NCBI GenBank assembly: GCA_026398275.1
Contig: JAPLTF010000070.1
Span: 50,532 to 114,531, forward strand
Direction of reading: 5' to 3'
Source: Verrucomicrobiota bacterium
Lineage (GTDB): Bacteria > Verrucomicrobiota > Verrucomicrobiia > Chthoniobacterales > Terrimicrobiaceae
DNA: 64,000 nt
The translations under genes and the position numbers were made by a program. The notes beneath the pieces were generated by a model. It saw only the letters and a list, made by a program, of their open reading frames with translations. It was not told the origin of the DNA and ran no database searches. This document shows, piece by piece, positions 42,190-49,896 of the stretch. How positions within the stretch are numbered: the stretch's first letter is position 1; every line of letters starts with the position of its first letter.

Positions 42190-43533
42190 ATGAGCGCTCC
42201 CTTGTCCGTGGCGGAACTGCGCGAGCTGGATCGCGCGCACCACCTGCATCCCTTCACCAACCACCGGGACATGCACGGCCCCGGCACTCATTTGATCAAG
42301 AGCGGGGATGGATGCTTCCTGGTCGACCAGGATGACCGCCGGCTGCTCGACGGGCTGGCCGGGCTCTGGTGCGTGAACGTCGGCTACAGCTGCGCACCGA
42401 TCGTCGAGGCGGTTCACAGCCAGATGGAACGGCTTCCCTATTACCCGTCGTTCTTCAACAGCACGACCGAAACACCAATTCTCGTCTCGGAATTTCTGGC
42501 AAAAAAAGCCCCGCCGCGCCTGAACCGCACGGTGTTCTCGAACTCCGGATCCGAGGCGAACGAGACAGCGCTGAAAACCATCCGCGCCTATTACAAGATC
42601 CGCGGCCAGTCGCAAAAATACAAGATCCTGTCGCGCACCTTCGCCTACCATGGCGTGACGATCGCCACCACCAGCATGACCGGCCTGCCGAGCTGCTACG
42701 AACCGTTCGACCTCCCGCTGCCCGGCTTTATCCATGTTCCCGGCCCGCACGCCTACGGGGTGAAGTCGGAGATGGACCACGAGGCCTACGGCAGATGGTG
42801 CATCGATGAGACCGCGCGGATCATCGCGCGCGAAGGAGCGGGCACCATCGCCGCGATGTTTGTCGAGCCGATCCAGGGAGCCGGCGGGGTGATCCCCCCG
42901 CCGCCGGGATACCTCGCGGAGCTGCGCGAATTGCTCCGGAAAAATGACATCCTCTTTGTCGCGGACGAGGTGATCACCGCGTTCGGCCGGCTCGGCGACT
43001 GGTTCGCGAGCGGGCTCTGGAACCTCGACCCCGACCTGATGACGCTGGCCAAGGGCCTCACCAGCGGATACCTCCCGCTCGGGGCGACGATGGTGAGCGA
43101 CGAGATCGCGGAGACGCTCTTCTCAGGCGGATACTATGCGCACGGCTACACCTACTCCGGCCATCCCACCTGCGCGGCGGCCGCGCTGGCGAACCTCAAC
43201 ACGATCGAGTCCCTCGGCCTCGTGCCGCGCGTCCGCGACGATGTCGGACCGTATTTCCAAAAAAAACTGCACTCCCTCGCAGGGCATCCGGCGGTTTCCG
43301 AAATCCGCGGAACCGCCCTCATCGGCGCCGTCGAGCTCGTCCCCAAACCCGGCACCGCTGTCGCCGAGAACACGCTCGGGGTGAAAGCCTCGAACCTCAT
43401 CCGCGGGGAGGGCGCGATCGTCCGCGGCATCCGCGATCTCATCGCCATGGCTCCGCCGTTGATCATCACCCGCGATGAGCTCGACATCCTGTTCGATGCC
43501 GTGCGATGCGGGCTGGACCGGTTGTGGGAGTAA
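42190..43533 (+). CDS. Class III aminotransferase (omega-amino acid type)
   Basis: 447 residues. Features of the family: PGTHLIKSGDGCFLVDQDDRRLLDGLAGLWCVNVGY, FSNSGSEANETALK for PLP phosphate binding, FVEPIQGAGGVIPPP, VADEVITAFGRLGDWFA with the PLP-contacting Asp259, and the Schiff-base Lys288 in TLAKGLTSGYLPLGA. The SFFNSTTETPI and YHGVT segments resemble beta-alanine--pyruvate or related omega-transaminases. Substrate cannot be fixed. Start ATG 42190 gives MSAPLSVAELRELD. Confidence 0.9.
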   Translation: MSAPLSVAELRELDRAHHLHPFTNHRDMHGPGTHLIKSGDGCFLVDQDDRRLLDGLAGLWCVNVGYSCAPIVEAVHSQMERLPYYPSFFNSTTETPILVSEFLAKKAPPRLNRTVFSNSGSEANETALKTIRAYYKIRGQSQKYKILSRTFAYHGVTIATTSMTGLPSCYEPFDLPLPGFIHVPGPHAYGVKSEMDHEAYGRWCIDETARIIAREGAGTIAAMFVEPIQGAGGVIPPPPGYLAELRELLRKNDILFVADEVITAFGRLGDWFASGLWNLDPDLMTLAKGLTSGYLPLGATMVSDEIAETLFSGGYYAHGYTYSGHPTCAAAALANLNTIESLGLVPRVRDDVGPYFQKKLHSLAGHPAVSEIRGTALIGAVELVPKPGTAVAENTLGVKASNLIRGEGAIVRGIRDLIAMAPPLIITRDELDILFDAVRCGLDRLWE

Positions 43534-43563
43534 AAAATCCTCGCGAGATGATTCGACTTTACG

Positions 43564-43579
43564 TGTGATCTGGATCACA
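43564..43579. promoter_or_regulatory. CRP-type palindrome upstream of the CorA-like gene
   Basis: TGTGATCTGGATCACA matches the CRP consensus TGTGA-N6-TCACA perfectly and is fully palindromic in the arms. It lies 12 bases before the ATG at 43591, so it would cover the initiation region and act as a repressing site or lie very close to the transcription start. The surrounding 57 bases have no other clear signal. No CRP/FNR gene is in the window. Confidence 0.5.
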
Positions 43580-43590
43580 TTCTCCCGACC

Positions 43591-44577
43591 ATGGCCACCC
43601 CGGCAGATGATACGCTTTCGGTGACAGCCGACCCGCCGCGGCCCGGCGGGCAGCGGACATTTTACCGGATTGACGACGAGGCCGGCCGCCTGCTGCCGTG
43701 CGCGCAGGGGGAGGGGCAGGTCATCGTTTACAACTCCCCGACGATCGACGACGAGGCCGATCTGCTGGAGCTTCACAACATCGACTACCACACGCTCCAG
43801 TCGTCGCTCGATCCGGACGAGCTCTCGCGTCTGGAATTCGAGCACGACCATGCCGCGATCATCTTCAAACGCCCGAAGAGCTTTTGTGCGGACGACAACT
43901 TTCTCCTCAAACTGACCTCCACCGGCATCTTCATCTACGAGGATTATCTGGTGGTCGTGATGCCTGACGACGCGCCGCTTTTCGAGGGGCGTGTGCCGTT
44001 CCAGACCCACTCGATCCAGGACGTCATCCTCCGCCTGCTCTACCAGACGATCCTGCATTTTGAGGGCCACCTGAAAGCGATTAATATGCTTTCCGACTCC
44101 CTCGAGCGGCGGATCATCACCTCGATGGAGACGAAGCACCTGCTCAACATGTTCGCCCTGGAAAAAAGCCTCGTCTACATCCTGAATTCGATCAGCTCGA
44201 ACGGAATGCTCTTCGACAGGCTCAAGACGGCGGCCGACAAGCTCGGCCTCGATCACGAGCAGGCCGGCCTGCTTGAGGATATCATCATCGAGAACCAGCA
44301 GTGCCAGCGCCGCGCGGATATCTACGCGCAGGTCATGCATGGGATGATGGACGCCCGCGCCTCGATCGTCAGCCACAACCTGAACATCCTCATCAAGCAG
44401 TTCACCATCTGGACGATCGCGATCATGCTCGCCAACCTGGTCGTCGGCATATTTTCCATGAACGTGAGGCTTCCGATGCCGATGGAGCGGGAGCTGTGGC
44501 CGTTCTACATCATCAACGTGCTGGCGATCGGTTCCGCCTTCGGCGTTTACTGGCTCTCGCGCGTGCGAAAATGGTGA
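43591..44577 (+). CDS. CorA-like divalent-cation transporter with altered GMN motif
   Basis: 328 residues. The large soluble N-terminal part (about 20-260) is alpha/beta then long helices, as in CorA, and two TM segments close the protein (about 270-290 and 303-323). The selectivity filter of CorA, YGMN, is here FSMN at 288-291 (GIFSMNVRLPM): Gly is replaced by Ser, Met-Asn kept. Such substitution normally alters or abolishes Mg2+ transport in known CorA proteins. The gene overlaps the next one (44571-44577), a GluR0-like channel protein. ATG 43591 is the only sensible start; a CRP-like palindrome lies just upstream. Confidence 0.78.
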   Translation: MATPADDTLSVTADPPRPGGQRTFYRIDDEAGRLLPCAQGEGQVIVYNSPTIDDEADLLELHNIDYHTLQSSLDPDELSRLEFEHDHAAIIFKRPKSFCADDNFLLKLTSTGIFIYEDYLVVVMPDDAPLFEGRVPFQTHSIQDVILRLLYQTILHFEGHLKAINMLSDSLERRIITSMETKHLLNMFALEKSLVYILNSISSNGMLFDRLKTAADKLGLDHEQAGLLEDIIIENQQCQRRADIYAQVMHGMMDARASIVSHNLNILIKQFTIWTIAIMLANLVVGIFSMNVRLPMPMERELWPFYIINVLAIGSAFGVYWLSRVRKW

Positions 44578-45635
44578 GGTCCGGCGCACGCATCCTTTTC
44601 GTCCTTTTGGCCCTCGGTGCTCTCGCGCATTCGGCGGAGCCGCTGCGTGTCGCGCTCGCTGGAGAGGAGCCGTTTGTCGTGGAGGGACCTCCCTTCTCGG
44701 GCGTGGCGGTGGATGTCTGGGAAAAGATCGCGGCCGCCAACTCCTGGACATTTCAATACACCTTCTTCCCCACGGTGGACGACGGGATCCAGGCCGTCGC
44801 CTCCGGAAAGGTGGATGTCCTCGCAGGCAATGTGGGCATCACCAAAGACCGCTTGTCTCATGTGGAATTCTCGCAGCCGTTTTTCCGGTCCGGCTTTCAG
44901 ATCATGGTCCCGGAGGCCCGCCCGCATTCCGTCGCCCGGCTGGGGGAAGACCTGCTGGACATCGCCAAAATGCAGGTCTTCTGGTATGTGGCCGGCACCG
45001 TGATCGCCCTGACGGTTTTTGTGTTCCTGTTCGAGCGCAGGCACAATCCGGATTTCCCGAAGCAGCGGCGCGAGGGGCTCGCCGAGGCATTCTACTACGT
45101 GATCTCGCTGGCCCTGACCGGCAAGTCCACCTACAAGGGCTTCCCCGGGGTTCTCGGCCGGCTCGTCATGGTGGCATGGATGATCCTCGGCATCATCACC
45201 GTCGCCTACGTCACGTCCAGCATCACCAGTTCGATGACGCTGGAAAAGCTGGGCGGCCGGATCTCCGGACCGCAGGACCTTCCGGGCAAAACCGTGGCCA
45301 TCGTCTCGGGCTCGACCGCCGCTCACTACCTGCAGGAAAAAGGCATCACGATCTTTCCGGCAGGAGATTTGGCCTCTGCGGTGGATGCCATGATGCAGCA
45401 CAAGGCCGACGCCGTTGTCGATGATGCCCCCGTGCTGCAGAGCTATGATTTCAACCACCCGGAACTTCCGATCACCGAGGTCGGGCCGGTTTTTGCCCCG
45501 CAGAATTACGGGTTCGCGCTCGCCATCGGGAGCCCGCTCCGCATCCCGCTCAACCAGGCACTTCTCGATCTCGGGGAATCGCGGACGCTGGCCGGAATCT
45601 TCCACGAATATTTCGGCTCGATCTACCAGCCGTAA
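44571..45635 (+). CDS. GluR0-like ligand-gated ion-channel protein (SBP domain with pore insert)
   Basis: 354 residues. A signal peptide (to about 22) precedes an amino-acid-type periplasmic binding domain (SBP_bac_3): LRVALAGEEPFVV, VAVDVWEKIAAAN, VDVLAGNVGITKDR. This domain is interrupted by a membrane insert: M1 at 136-155, a pore-like re-entrant stretch at 171-190 (AFYYVISLALTGKSTYKG) and M2 at 194-222. It then resumes with LPGKTVAIVSGSTA, DAVVDDAPVLQSY and the C-terminal half. This is the layout of prokaryotic ionotropic glutamate receptors. The K+ filter TVGYG of GluR0 is absent. It overlaps CorA by 7 bases, so both are expressed together. Confidence 0.8.
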   Translation: MVRSGARILFVLLALGALAHSAEPLRVALAGEEPFVVEGPPFSGVAVDVWEKIAAANSWTFQYTFFPTVDDGIQAVASGKVDVLAGNVGITKDRLSHVEFSQPFFRSGFQIMVPEARPHSVARLGEDLLDIAKMQVFWYVAGTVIALTVFVFLFERRHNPDFPKQRREGLAEAFYYVISLALTGKSTYKGFPGVLGRLVMVAWMILGIITVAYVTSSITSSMTLEKLGGRISGPQDLPGKTVAIVSGSTAAHYLQEKGITIFPAGDLASAVDAMMQHKADAVVDDAPVLQSYDFNHPELPITEVGPVFAPQNYGFALAIGSPLRIPLNQALLDLGESRTLAGIFHEYFGSIYQP

Positions 45636-45701
45636 TATCCGGGCTTTCTTCCTTCTGGAAACTCTGTCCAAGGCGCGCCTTTTCTGTTTAGTCTGGCATT
45701 C

Positions 45702-46382
45702 ATGAAACGTCTGGATACCAGCCGTCTCGCGCGCCCCCGGCTTTGCGTTCAATCTCTGGAGCCCGCGTTTGGCGACAACTACAAACCCGGTTACATCGGG
45801 TTCACGCACACCGGATCGTCCCTGCTATCAAGCGGCGTCGCCCACTTCTCCCGGTGGTCCCGGCTGAGCGACATCCATGTCTCGCATGTGCTCGTGGTGA
45901 CAGGCGCGAACGAATGCGTCGAGGGGACCGGCGGCAAGGGGGTCGTCAAGTCGTCGCTCGACCGCTATTTCAACGATCCCAAAACACAGATCTTTTTCCG
46001 CAAGCCCCGCAAATGCACTCAGACGCTCGGCTTGCGGATCGCCGAGACGGCCATCTCGCAGGTCGGGACAAAATACGACACCCTCCTCACGGCGGCGCAG
46101 GTGCTCGAGGGCAGCTTCCTCCGCCGCTGGCTGATGTCCCACTTCCGGGAGAGCCCCGACCATTTTGTCGGGCACCTGCTGAACCGCGACAGCCGCTGGC
46201 TCTGCAGCGAGCTGGCCGCCTACTGCCTCGATTGCCAGCCCGAGTATGCCGACAGGGGGGTTCTGGCAAAGCCCCACCACGGCATTGATCCGCAGGAATT
46301 GTTCGAGGATGAGGAGATCTTTGCCAACTGGCGCACCGAGCCGGAAGAGGGCCCGAAATCTCCCGGGCCGCGAGCGGGGTGA
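45702..46382 (+). CDS. Permuted NlpC/P60 (YiiX/YebB-like) cysteine hydrolase
   Basis: 226 residues, no clear signal peptide. The pattern fits the permuted papain-like family: GFTHTGSSLLSSGVAHFSRW near the start, His62 in HVSHVLVV, and Cys168 in SRWLCSELAAYCL, the catalytic Cys being downstream of the His. Relatives cut or form amide bonds in cell-wall peptides or lipids. The order His-then-Cys is what separates this from normal NlpC/P60. It is linked by an overlapping start to GluQRS (stop 46380-46382). Confidence 0.75.
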   Translation: MKRLDTSRLARPRLCVQSLEPAFGDNYKPGYIGFTHTGSSLLSSGVAHFSRWSRLSDIHVSHVLVVTGANECVEGTGGKGVVKSSLDRYFNDPKTQIFFRKPRKCTQTLGLRIAETAISQVGTKYDTLLTAAQVLEGSFLRRWLMSHFRESPDHFVGHLLNRDSRWLCSELAAYCLDCQPEYADRGVLAKPHHGIDPQELFEDEEIFANWRTEPEEGPKSPGPRAG

Positions 46383-47215
46383 AGCCGCCGTATCTCGGGC
46401 GGATCGCACCGACGCCCACCGGATTCCTCCACCTCGGCCACGCCGCCACATTCTGGACCGCATTCCAGCGGGCCCGTGAGGCCGGCGGACAGGTCCTCCT
46501 CCGCATCGAGGACCTTGACCGGAACCGTTGCCGTCCGGAATACGCGCAGGCAGCCATCGAGGACCTTCAGTGGCTCGGCATCGTGTGGGCCGGGGAGCCG
46601 GTCTATCAAAGCGCTCAGCGAGACGTTTACCTCGATGCCTGGCGGCGTCTCCGCGACGGGGGCTGGATCTACCCCTGCGCACAATCGCGCAAAGATGTCG
46701 CCTCGTCCACGGCCGCACCCCACGAGGAGGAGCCCGTCTTTCCGCCCGAATGGCGCTGCGATCCCGCAGAGTCGCTGGCGCACGAATCCCCGGCAGGCAT
46801 CAACTGGCGGTTCCGGGTTCCCGATCACCGGCGGATTTCGTTTCATGACGGAAATTTCGGACTGATCACAAAGACTGCCCTGAGTGATTTCGGCGACTTC
46901 GTCATCTGGAACCGCGACGACATCCCGGCCTACGAACTCGCCGTCGTCGTCGATGACGCCCGCATCACCGAAGTCGTCCGCGGAGCCGACCTGCTGACGT
47001 CCACCATCCGTCAGATCCTCCTCCACGAGGCTCTCGGACAAACTGCTCCCCGCTGGTTTCACTGTCCGCTTGTCTGCGACTCCTCCGGCCATCGCCTCGC
47101 CAAGCGGGCTGCCGGCCTGAGCATCCGCGAACTCCGCGCCGCAGGGCATTCTCCGCAGGCGGTTCTTGACCGGCTCCAAGAGAGGGGAACCGGGGCCCCT
47201 TTATCGTCAGGGTAG
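46379..47215 (+). CDS. gluQ: Glutamyl-Q tRNA(Asp) synthetase
   Basis: 278 residues, shorter than GluRS because the anticodon-binding part is absent. LGRIAPTPTGFLHLGHAATFWTA contains the HIGH-like HLGH, RIEDLDRNRC, and in the C-terminal part a KMSKS-like RLAKR (residues near 240). Zinc ligands of the E. coli enzyme are only partly kept (WIYPCAQSRKDV has a single Cys). It glutamylates queuosine in tRNA-Asp, consistent with QueG in this window. A GTG start at 46379, overlapping the previous stop, is supported by the family start MKPPYLGRIAPTPTG. Converges with 47207 by 9 bases. Confidence 0.88.
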   Translation: MKPPYLGRIAPTPTGFLHLGHAATFWTAFQRAREAGGQVLLRIEDLDRNRCRPEYAQAAIEDLQWLGIVWAGEPVYQSAQRDVYLDAWRRLRDGGWIYPCAQSRKDVASSTAAPHEEEPVFPPEWRCDPAESLAHESPAGINWRFRVPDHRRISFHDGNFGLITKTALSDFGDFVIWNRDDIPAYELAVVVDDARITEVVRGADLLTSTIRQILLHEALGQTAPRWFHCPLVCDSSGHRLAKRAAGLSIRELRAAGHSPQAVLDRLQERGTGAPLSSG

Positions 47216-47560
47216 CGAGCGCCAGAGGAGGATGCCGATGGTCGCGAGGATCAGGCAGAGGACGAGGAATTTGATCCGGGCGTTTTGAAGCTCGCGGGCC
47301 GGGAGCGGCCGGCGCCTGCCGTTGGGCTTTGCGCCCCTGGTGCCGCGGATCCCGTTGAGAGAGATTGCGGGCGAGGCCATCTCCGCGCGGAGCTTGGCGG
47401 CCTGCCGTTCCTTCGTGCGCTTCGCCTGGAGCCTTGCCGGCAGCATGCGCAGCTCCTGCTCGAGCTCCTGCTCTTTGCGGCGCAGCGCGTCGGCCGCTTT
47501 CTGCAGGCGAATCTCTTCTGCGGTCAGCTTGTTTGAGCGGGCAGGGGAGGGACGCGCCAT
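47207..47560 (-). CDS. Small coiled-coil membrane protein
   Basis: 117 residues. A helical, Lys/Glu/Gln/Ala-rich stretch (SNKLTAEEIRLQKAADALRRK to LQAKRTKERQAA), then a basic linker with RGTRGAKPNGRRR and a C-terminal TM (LVLCLILATIGILLW). No family. Its gene is 3 bases after the larger coiled-coil membrane protein gene on the same strand, so they are probably one operon. Cytoplasmic coiled coil with C-terminal anchor. Confidence 0.6.
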   Translation of the reverse strand: MARPSPARSNKLTAEEIRLQKAADALRRKEQELEQELRMLPARLQAKRTKERQAAKLRAEMASPAISLNGIRGTRGAKPNGRRRPLPARELQNARIKFLVLCLILATIGILLWRSLP

Positions 47561-47563
47561 GGT

Positions 47564-48187
47564 TTACTTGACAGCAGAGAGAACGGACCAGATCCAAACC
47601 AGCAGGCCGATAACCCCGAGAACCTGGAGGGGAAGGGTGAAGGCAAAACCGCTTTTCAGCCAGTAGAGGAACCCGCGCTCCTCATACATGGAATAGTCGC
47701 CCTCGAACCCGCCCGCCTGGGACATCTCGGGAGAGGCGACGGGCTCGGAAGAAATCTTGGCCTGCGCTTTGATATACTCCGCCCGCGCGTCCTCGACCGA
47801 GCTGATCGCCTTGCTGAGCTCCCTCGGGAGCTCGTTGCTGCTCCAGCCCCGGGCGTTGATCGCCTCGAGCTGCCGCAGGTGCTGGGTGAACGCGTTGTAG
47901 ATCGTGTGAAGCTGCTCGAGCCGCTTCTGCGTCTCTTCGACTTCCCGCTGGACGACGACGAGCGAGCGGGTGAGCTTGTCGAGCATGTCCGAGCGGCCGG
48001 TGTCGAGCTCGTCCTGCCGCCGCTTGAGCTCTTCGAGCCGGCTCTTTTCCTTTTCGATTTCCTCCTGCTTTTGTTTGAGGCTTTCGAGTTCCGCGCGGAC
48101 CTGTTGCACTTTGTCGCCCAGTTCGCCGGAGGCATCCTCGTCGAGGTCGAGGTAGGGATCGGGATCTTTGTTGTAATCTGCGGGCAT
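47564..48187 (-). CDS. Coiled-coil protein with C-terminal membrane anchor
   Basis: 207 residues. An acidic start (MPADYNKDPDPYLDLDEDAS) precedes a long heptad helix from about 22 to 120 (VRAELESLKQKQEEIEKEK onward), then a linker and a single TM near 182-203 (LPLQVLGVIGLLVWIWSVL). Such proteins are structural or scaffold. It is the first gene of a two-gene unit with the small coiled-coil protein. No family recognised. Confidence 0.65.
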   Translation of the reverse strand: MPADYNKDPDPYLDLDEDASGELGDKVQQVRAELESLKQKQEEIEKEKSRLEELKRRQDELDTGRSDMLDKLTRSLVVVQREVEETQKRLEQLHTIYNAFTQHLRQLEAINARGWSSNELPRELSKAISSVEDARAEYIKAQAKISSEPVASPEMSQAGGFEGDYSMYEERGFLYWLKSGFAFTLPLQVLGVIGLLVWIWSVLSAVK

Positions 48188-48360
48188 GAAATATTTTTAG
48201 TTACAACAGTTGTATCGTTCTCCTCCGGGATTTCCAGCGAAAAGGGGCGGGTTCATGAATATGCCCGCTCGATTCCTGCGTCTGGCTGAAGGCACGCCTG
48301 CAGGGATAGGTATTTCAGAGGATGTTGCCTTCGGCGCTTTTTGCGGCTACGCTTGCAGGT

Positions 48361-48600
48361 ATGGAATACGAGCGATTCTTTGCCCGCGACCCGGGGGTAT
48401 GCGGCGGCCAGTTGGTTATTGCTGGGACACGAGTGCCGGTGCGCTCGGTGCTGGCGAGCCTTGCCGAAGGGCATGGCCCGGAAACGATTTGCGCCGGGTT
48501 TCCATCGGTGTCCCTTGACGCGGTGCGGGCGGTGATCGCCTTTGCCGCAGTTTCGGCGGAGGAGGATATCCCCCTGCCCAGGCTGCCCGTGCTGGCATGA
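48361..48600 (+). CDS. DUF433 antitoxin-like protein
   Basis: 79 residues. The DUF433 signature is clear: RDPGVCGGQLVIAGTRVPVRSVLASLAEG, then ICAGFPSVSLDAVRAVIAFAA. This is a winged-helix-like domain that acts as the antitoxin of DUF433/DUF5615 pairs. ATG 48361 opens MEYERFFARDPG; its stop overlaps the start of the toxin gene (48597-48600), and the pair is a typical toxin-antitoxin layout with the antitoxin first. Confidence 0.85.
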   Translation: MEYERFFARDPGVCGGQLVIAGTRVPVRSVLASLAEGHGPETICAGFPSVSLDAVRAVIAFAAVSAEEDIPLPRLPVLA

Positions 48601-48959
48601 CAATCAAGCTGGACGAGAACCTTCCGGTGACATTGGCCGCCCGACTTCGATCTTTCGGACACGAAACCGATACGGTTCGGGATGAAGGACTCTGTGGCAG
48701 AGATGACGACACCGTCTGGCAGGCAGCCCAGCGCGAAGGCCGGTTTTTGGTGACGCAAGATCTCGATTTCTCCGATATCCGAAGGTTTGCTCCCGGCACC
48801 CACTTCGGCATTCTTTTGGTGCGGATGCAGATTCCGGGGTTGACGGCACTGGAAGACCGGGTGGTGAGCTTGTTCGAAAACGAAGATGTCGCCTCTTGGT
48901 CAGGCTGCTTGGTGATCGCAACCGACCGAAAGCTCAGAATCCGCTCCAATCCGGAATAA
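48597..48959 (+). CDS. DUF5615 PIN-like toxin
   Basis: 120 residues. MTIKLDENLPVTLAARLRSFGHETDTVRDEGL is the characteristic N-terminus of DUF5615 with Asp5 and Glu6 (LDENL), followed by FLVTQDLDFSD with acidic residues for a PIN/Mut7-C-like nuclease site. It is presumed to be an RNase. Coupled to the DUF433 gene (ATGA overlap). The active-site Asp set seems intact, so the system may be functional. It borders the decayed restriction island to the right. Confidence 0.83.
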   Translation: MTIKLDENLPVTLAARLRSFGHETDTVRDEGLCGRDDDTVWQAAQREGRFLVTQDLDFSDIRRFAPGTHFGILLVRMQIPGLTALEDRVVSLFENEDVASWSGCLVIATDRKLRIRSNPE

Positions 48960-49144
48960 CGCTTCGCGCCTCGCTCACCCAGAGGCGAATGGTGCTCGCC
49001 CGGTTCGAGTCAAATCGGGGCGTCGACATCCTGCCAATGCGCTGTCAGCGGGCAAACGGCTGCCCGAAAACGAGGCTCGTCATTCGTGGGAAACAACCAT
49101 AGCTTTTGGCACCCAGCAGCACACGCTTTCCGACGATCCGACCA

Positions 49145-49272
49145 ATGGCTTCCTCCACATATACCGACGACTTGCCTGACGAGCATCAAAGCTCCGTCGT
49201 CCGCGAAGGGGACATCGAAGACGCCTTCATCGAAAAGCTCCGCAGCCTCAAATACACCGTCCGCACAGACAA
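49145..49272 (+). pseudogene. hsdR: 5' fragment of a type I restriction subunit R gene
   Basis: ATG 49145 starts MASSTYTDDLPDEHQSS and runs into VREGDIEDAFIEKLRSLKYTVRTD, a good match to the N-terminus of one HsdR class (usually EDAFIEKLQxLKYxxRxDI). After about 42 residues the match ends and the same frame runs into the dinD remnant. The rest of hsdR (over 800 residues) is missing, so it is a truncated relic. Confidence 0.6.
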
Positions 49273-49309
49273 CTCCAGCGCCCGCAGTAGCGACACCCGC
49301 ACCTTTCAT

Positions 49310-49718
49310 ATGAACAAGGAACTCATTCTGCAGATGCAAAGCCAGTTCGACTTGCTGGCCCAAACTCACCCCGAAGCGACCAATCTGGAGTTCTGGTTCG
49401 CCCGGGATTTGCAGGAACCCCTCGGCTACGCCCGCTGGCAGACTTTTTGCCGACGCTCACGATTGCCGCCAAGAATCTGGCGACGGAGATGACCAACCAC
49501 AATGTGCAGCAGGCCGACCTGCGCGGGGAACCAGCCATCACGATGGAGCACGTGCAGAACAACACCAGCGTGCGCCAAATGCTCGGCCAGCGTGGCATCA
49601 AGCCGGAAGCTCGCCACCCGAGGAAGACATTAAGAAACTGGAGCGACGCGTCAAAGCCGACGAAAAGAAGCTGGAAAAGCAGGCTGGTCGTTTGCCGAAG
49701 CCACCACCCGAAGAATGA
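49310..49718 (+). pseudogene. dinD: DinD pseudogene with internal deletion and frameshift
   Basis: ATG 49310 begins MNKELILQMQSQFDLL, then LEFWFARDLQEPLGYARWQ, matching the start of DNA-damage-inducible protein D. The sequence then jumps to another frame that reads FLPTLTIAAKNLATEMTNH, NVQQADLRGEPAITMEHVQ and VRQMLGQRGIKPE, the DinD C-terminal half. At about 49605 a single base seems lost (GCTCGCCACC for GCTCTGCCACC), after which a third frame gives PPEEDIKKLERRVKADEKK to the stop at 49716-49718. About 150 residues of the middle are gone. DinD often sits inside type I restriction loci. Confidence 0.75.
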
Positions 49719-49767
49719 GCATCGTAATTTGCTTTCCAGCTAGAATCCGAGGCATGTCGCCAGCGGC

Positions 49768-49795
49768 AACTGTCAAGGAATCCTTGACCGTTCAC
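49768..49795. repeat. Palindromic repeat unit 1 (AACTG-TCAAGGA-A-TCCTTGA...)
   Basis: A 25-28 base unit with arms TCAAGGA and TCCTTGA around one central A, flanked by AACTG on the left and GTTCAC on the right. It is followed 48 bases later by a second unit of the same design with paired base changes. Both lie in the short gap upstream of the hsdM remnant, which has no gene. Confidence 0.6.
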
Positions 49796-49815
49796 AGCGA
49801 GTTGGGGTGGATGCG

Positions 49816-49843
49816 AACTGCCGAGGATTCCTCGGTAGTTCAC
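49816..49843. repeat. Palindromic repeat unit 2 (AACTG-CCGAGGA-T-TCCTCGG...)
   Basis: Same frame as unit 1: AACTG, arm CCGAGGA, central T, arm TCCTCGG, then GTTCAC. Compared with unit 1 the stem has changed at matched positions on both arms (TCAAGGA/TCCTTGA to CCGAGGA/TCCTCGG), so the hairpin is preserved while the sequence is not. The stem extends to 12 pairs with AACT/AGTT and one G-T pair. Confidence 0.6.
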
Positions 49844-49896
49844 TGGACAGCCAGCACCTCTAAACTGACGCACTGCAAACCAGTCTGAATTTCCCA

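Noticed and set aside
49003..49030. T-arm-like GGTTCGAGTC, possible tRNA
   Set aside because: The stem after the loop does not pair and no acceptor or anticodon arm could be found around it.
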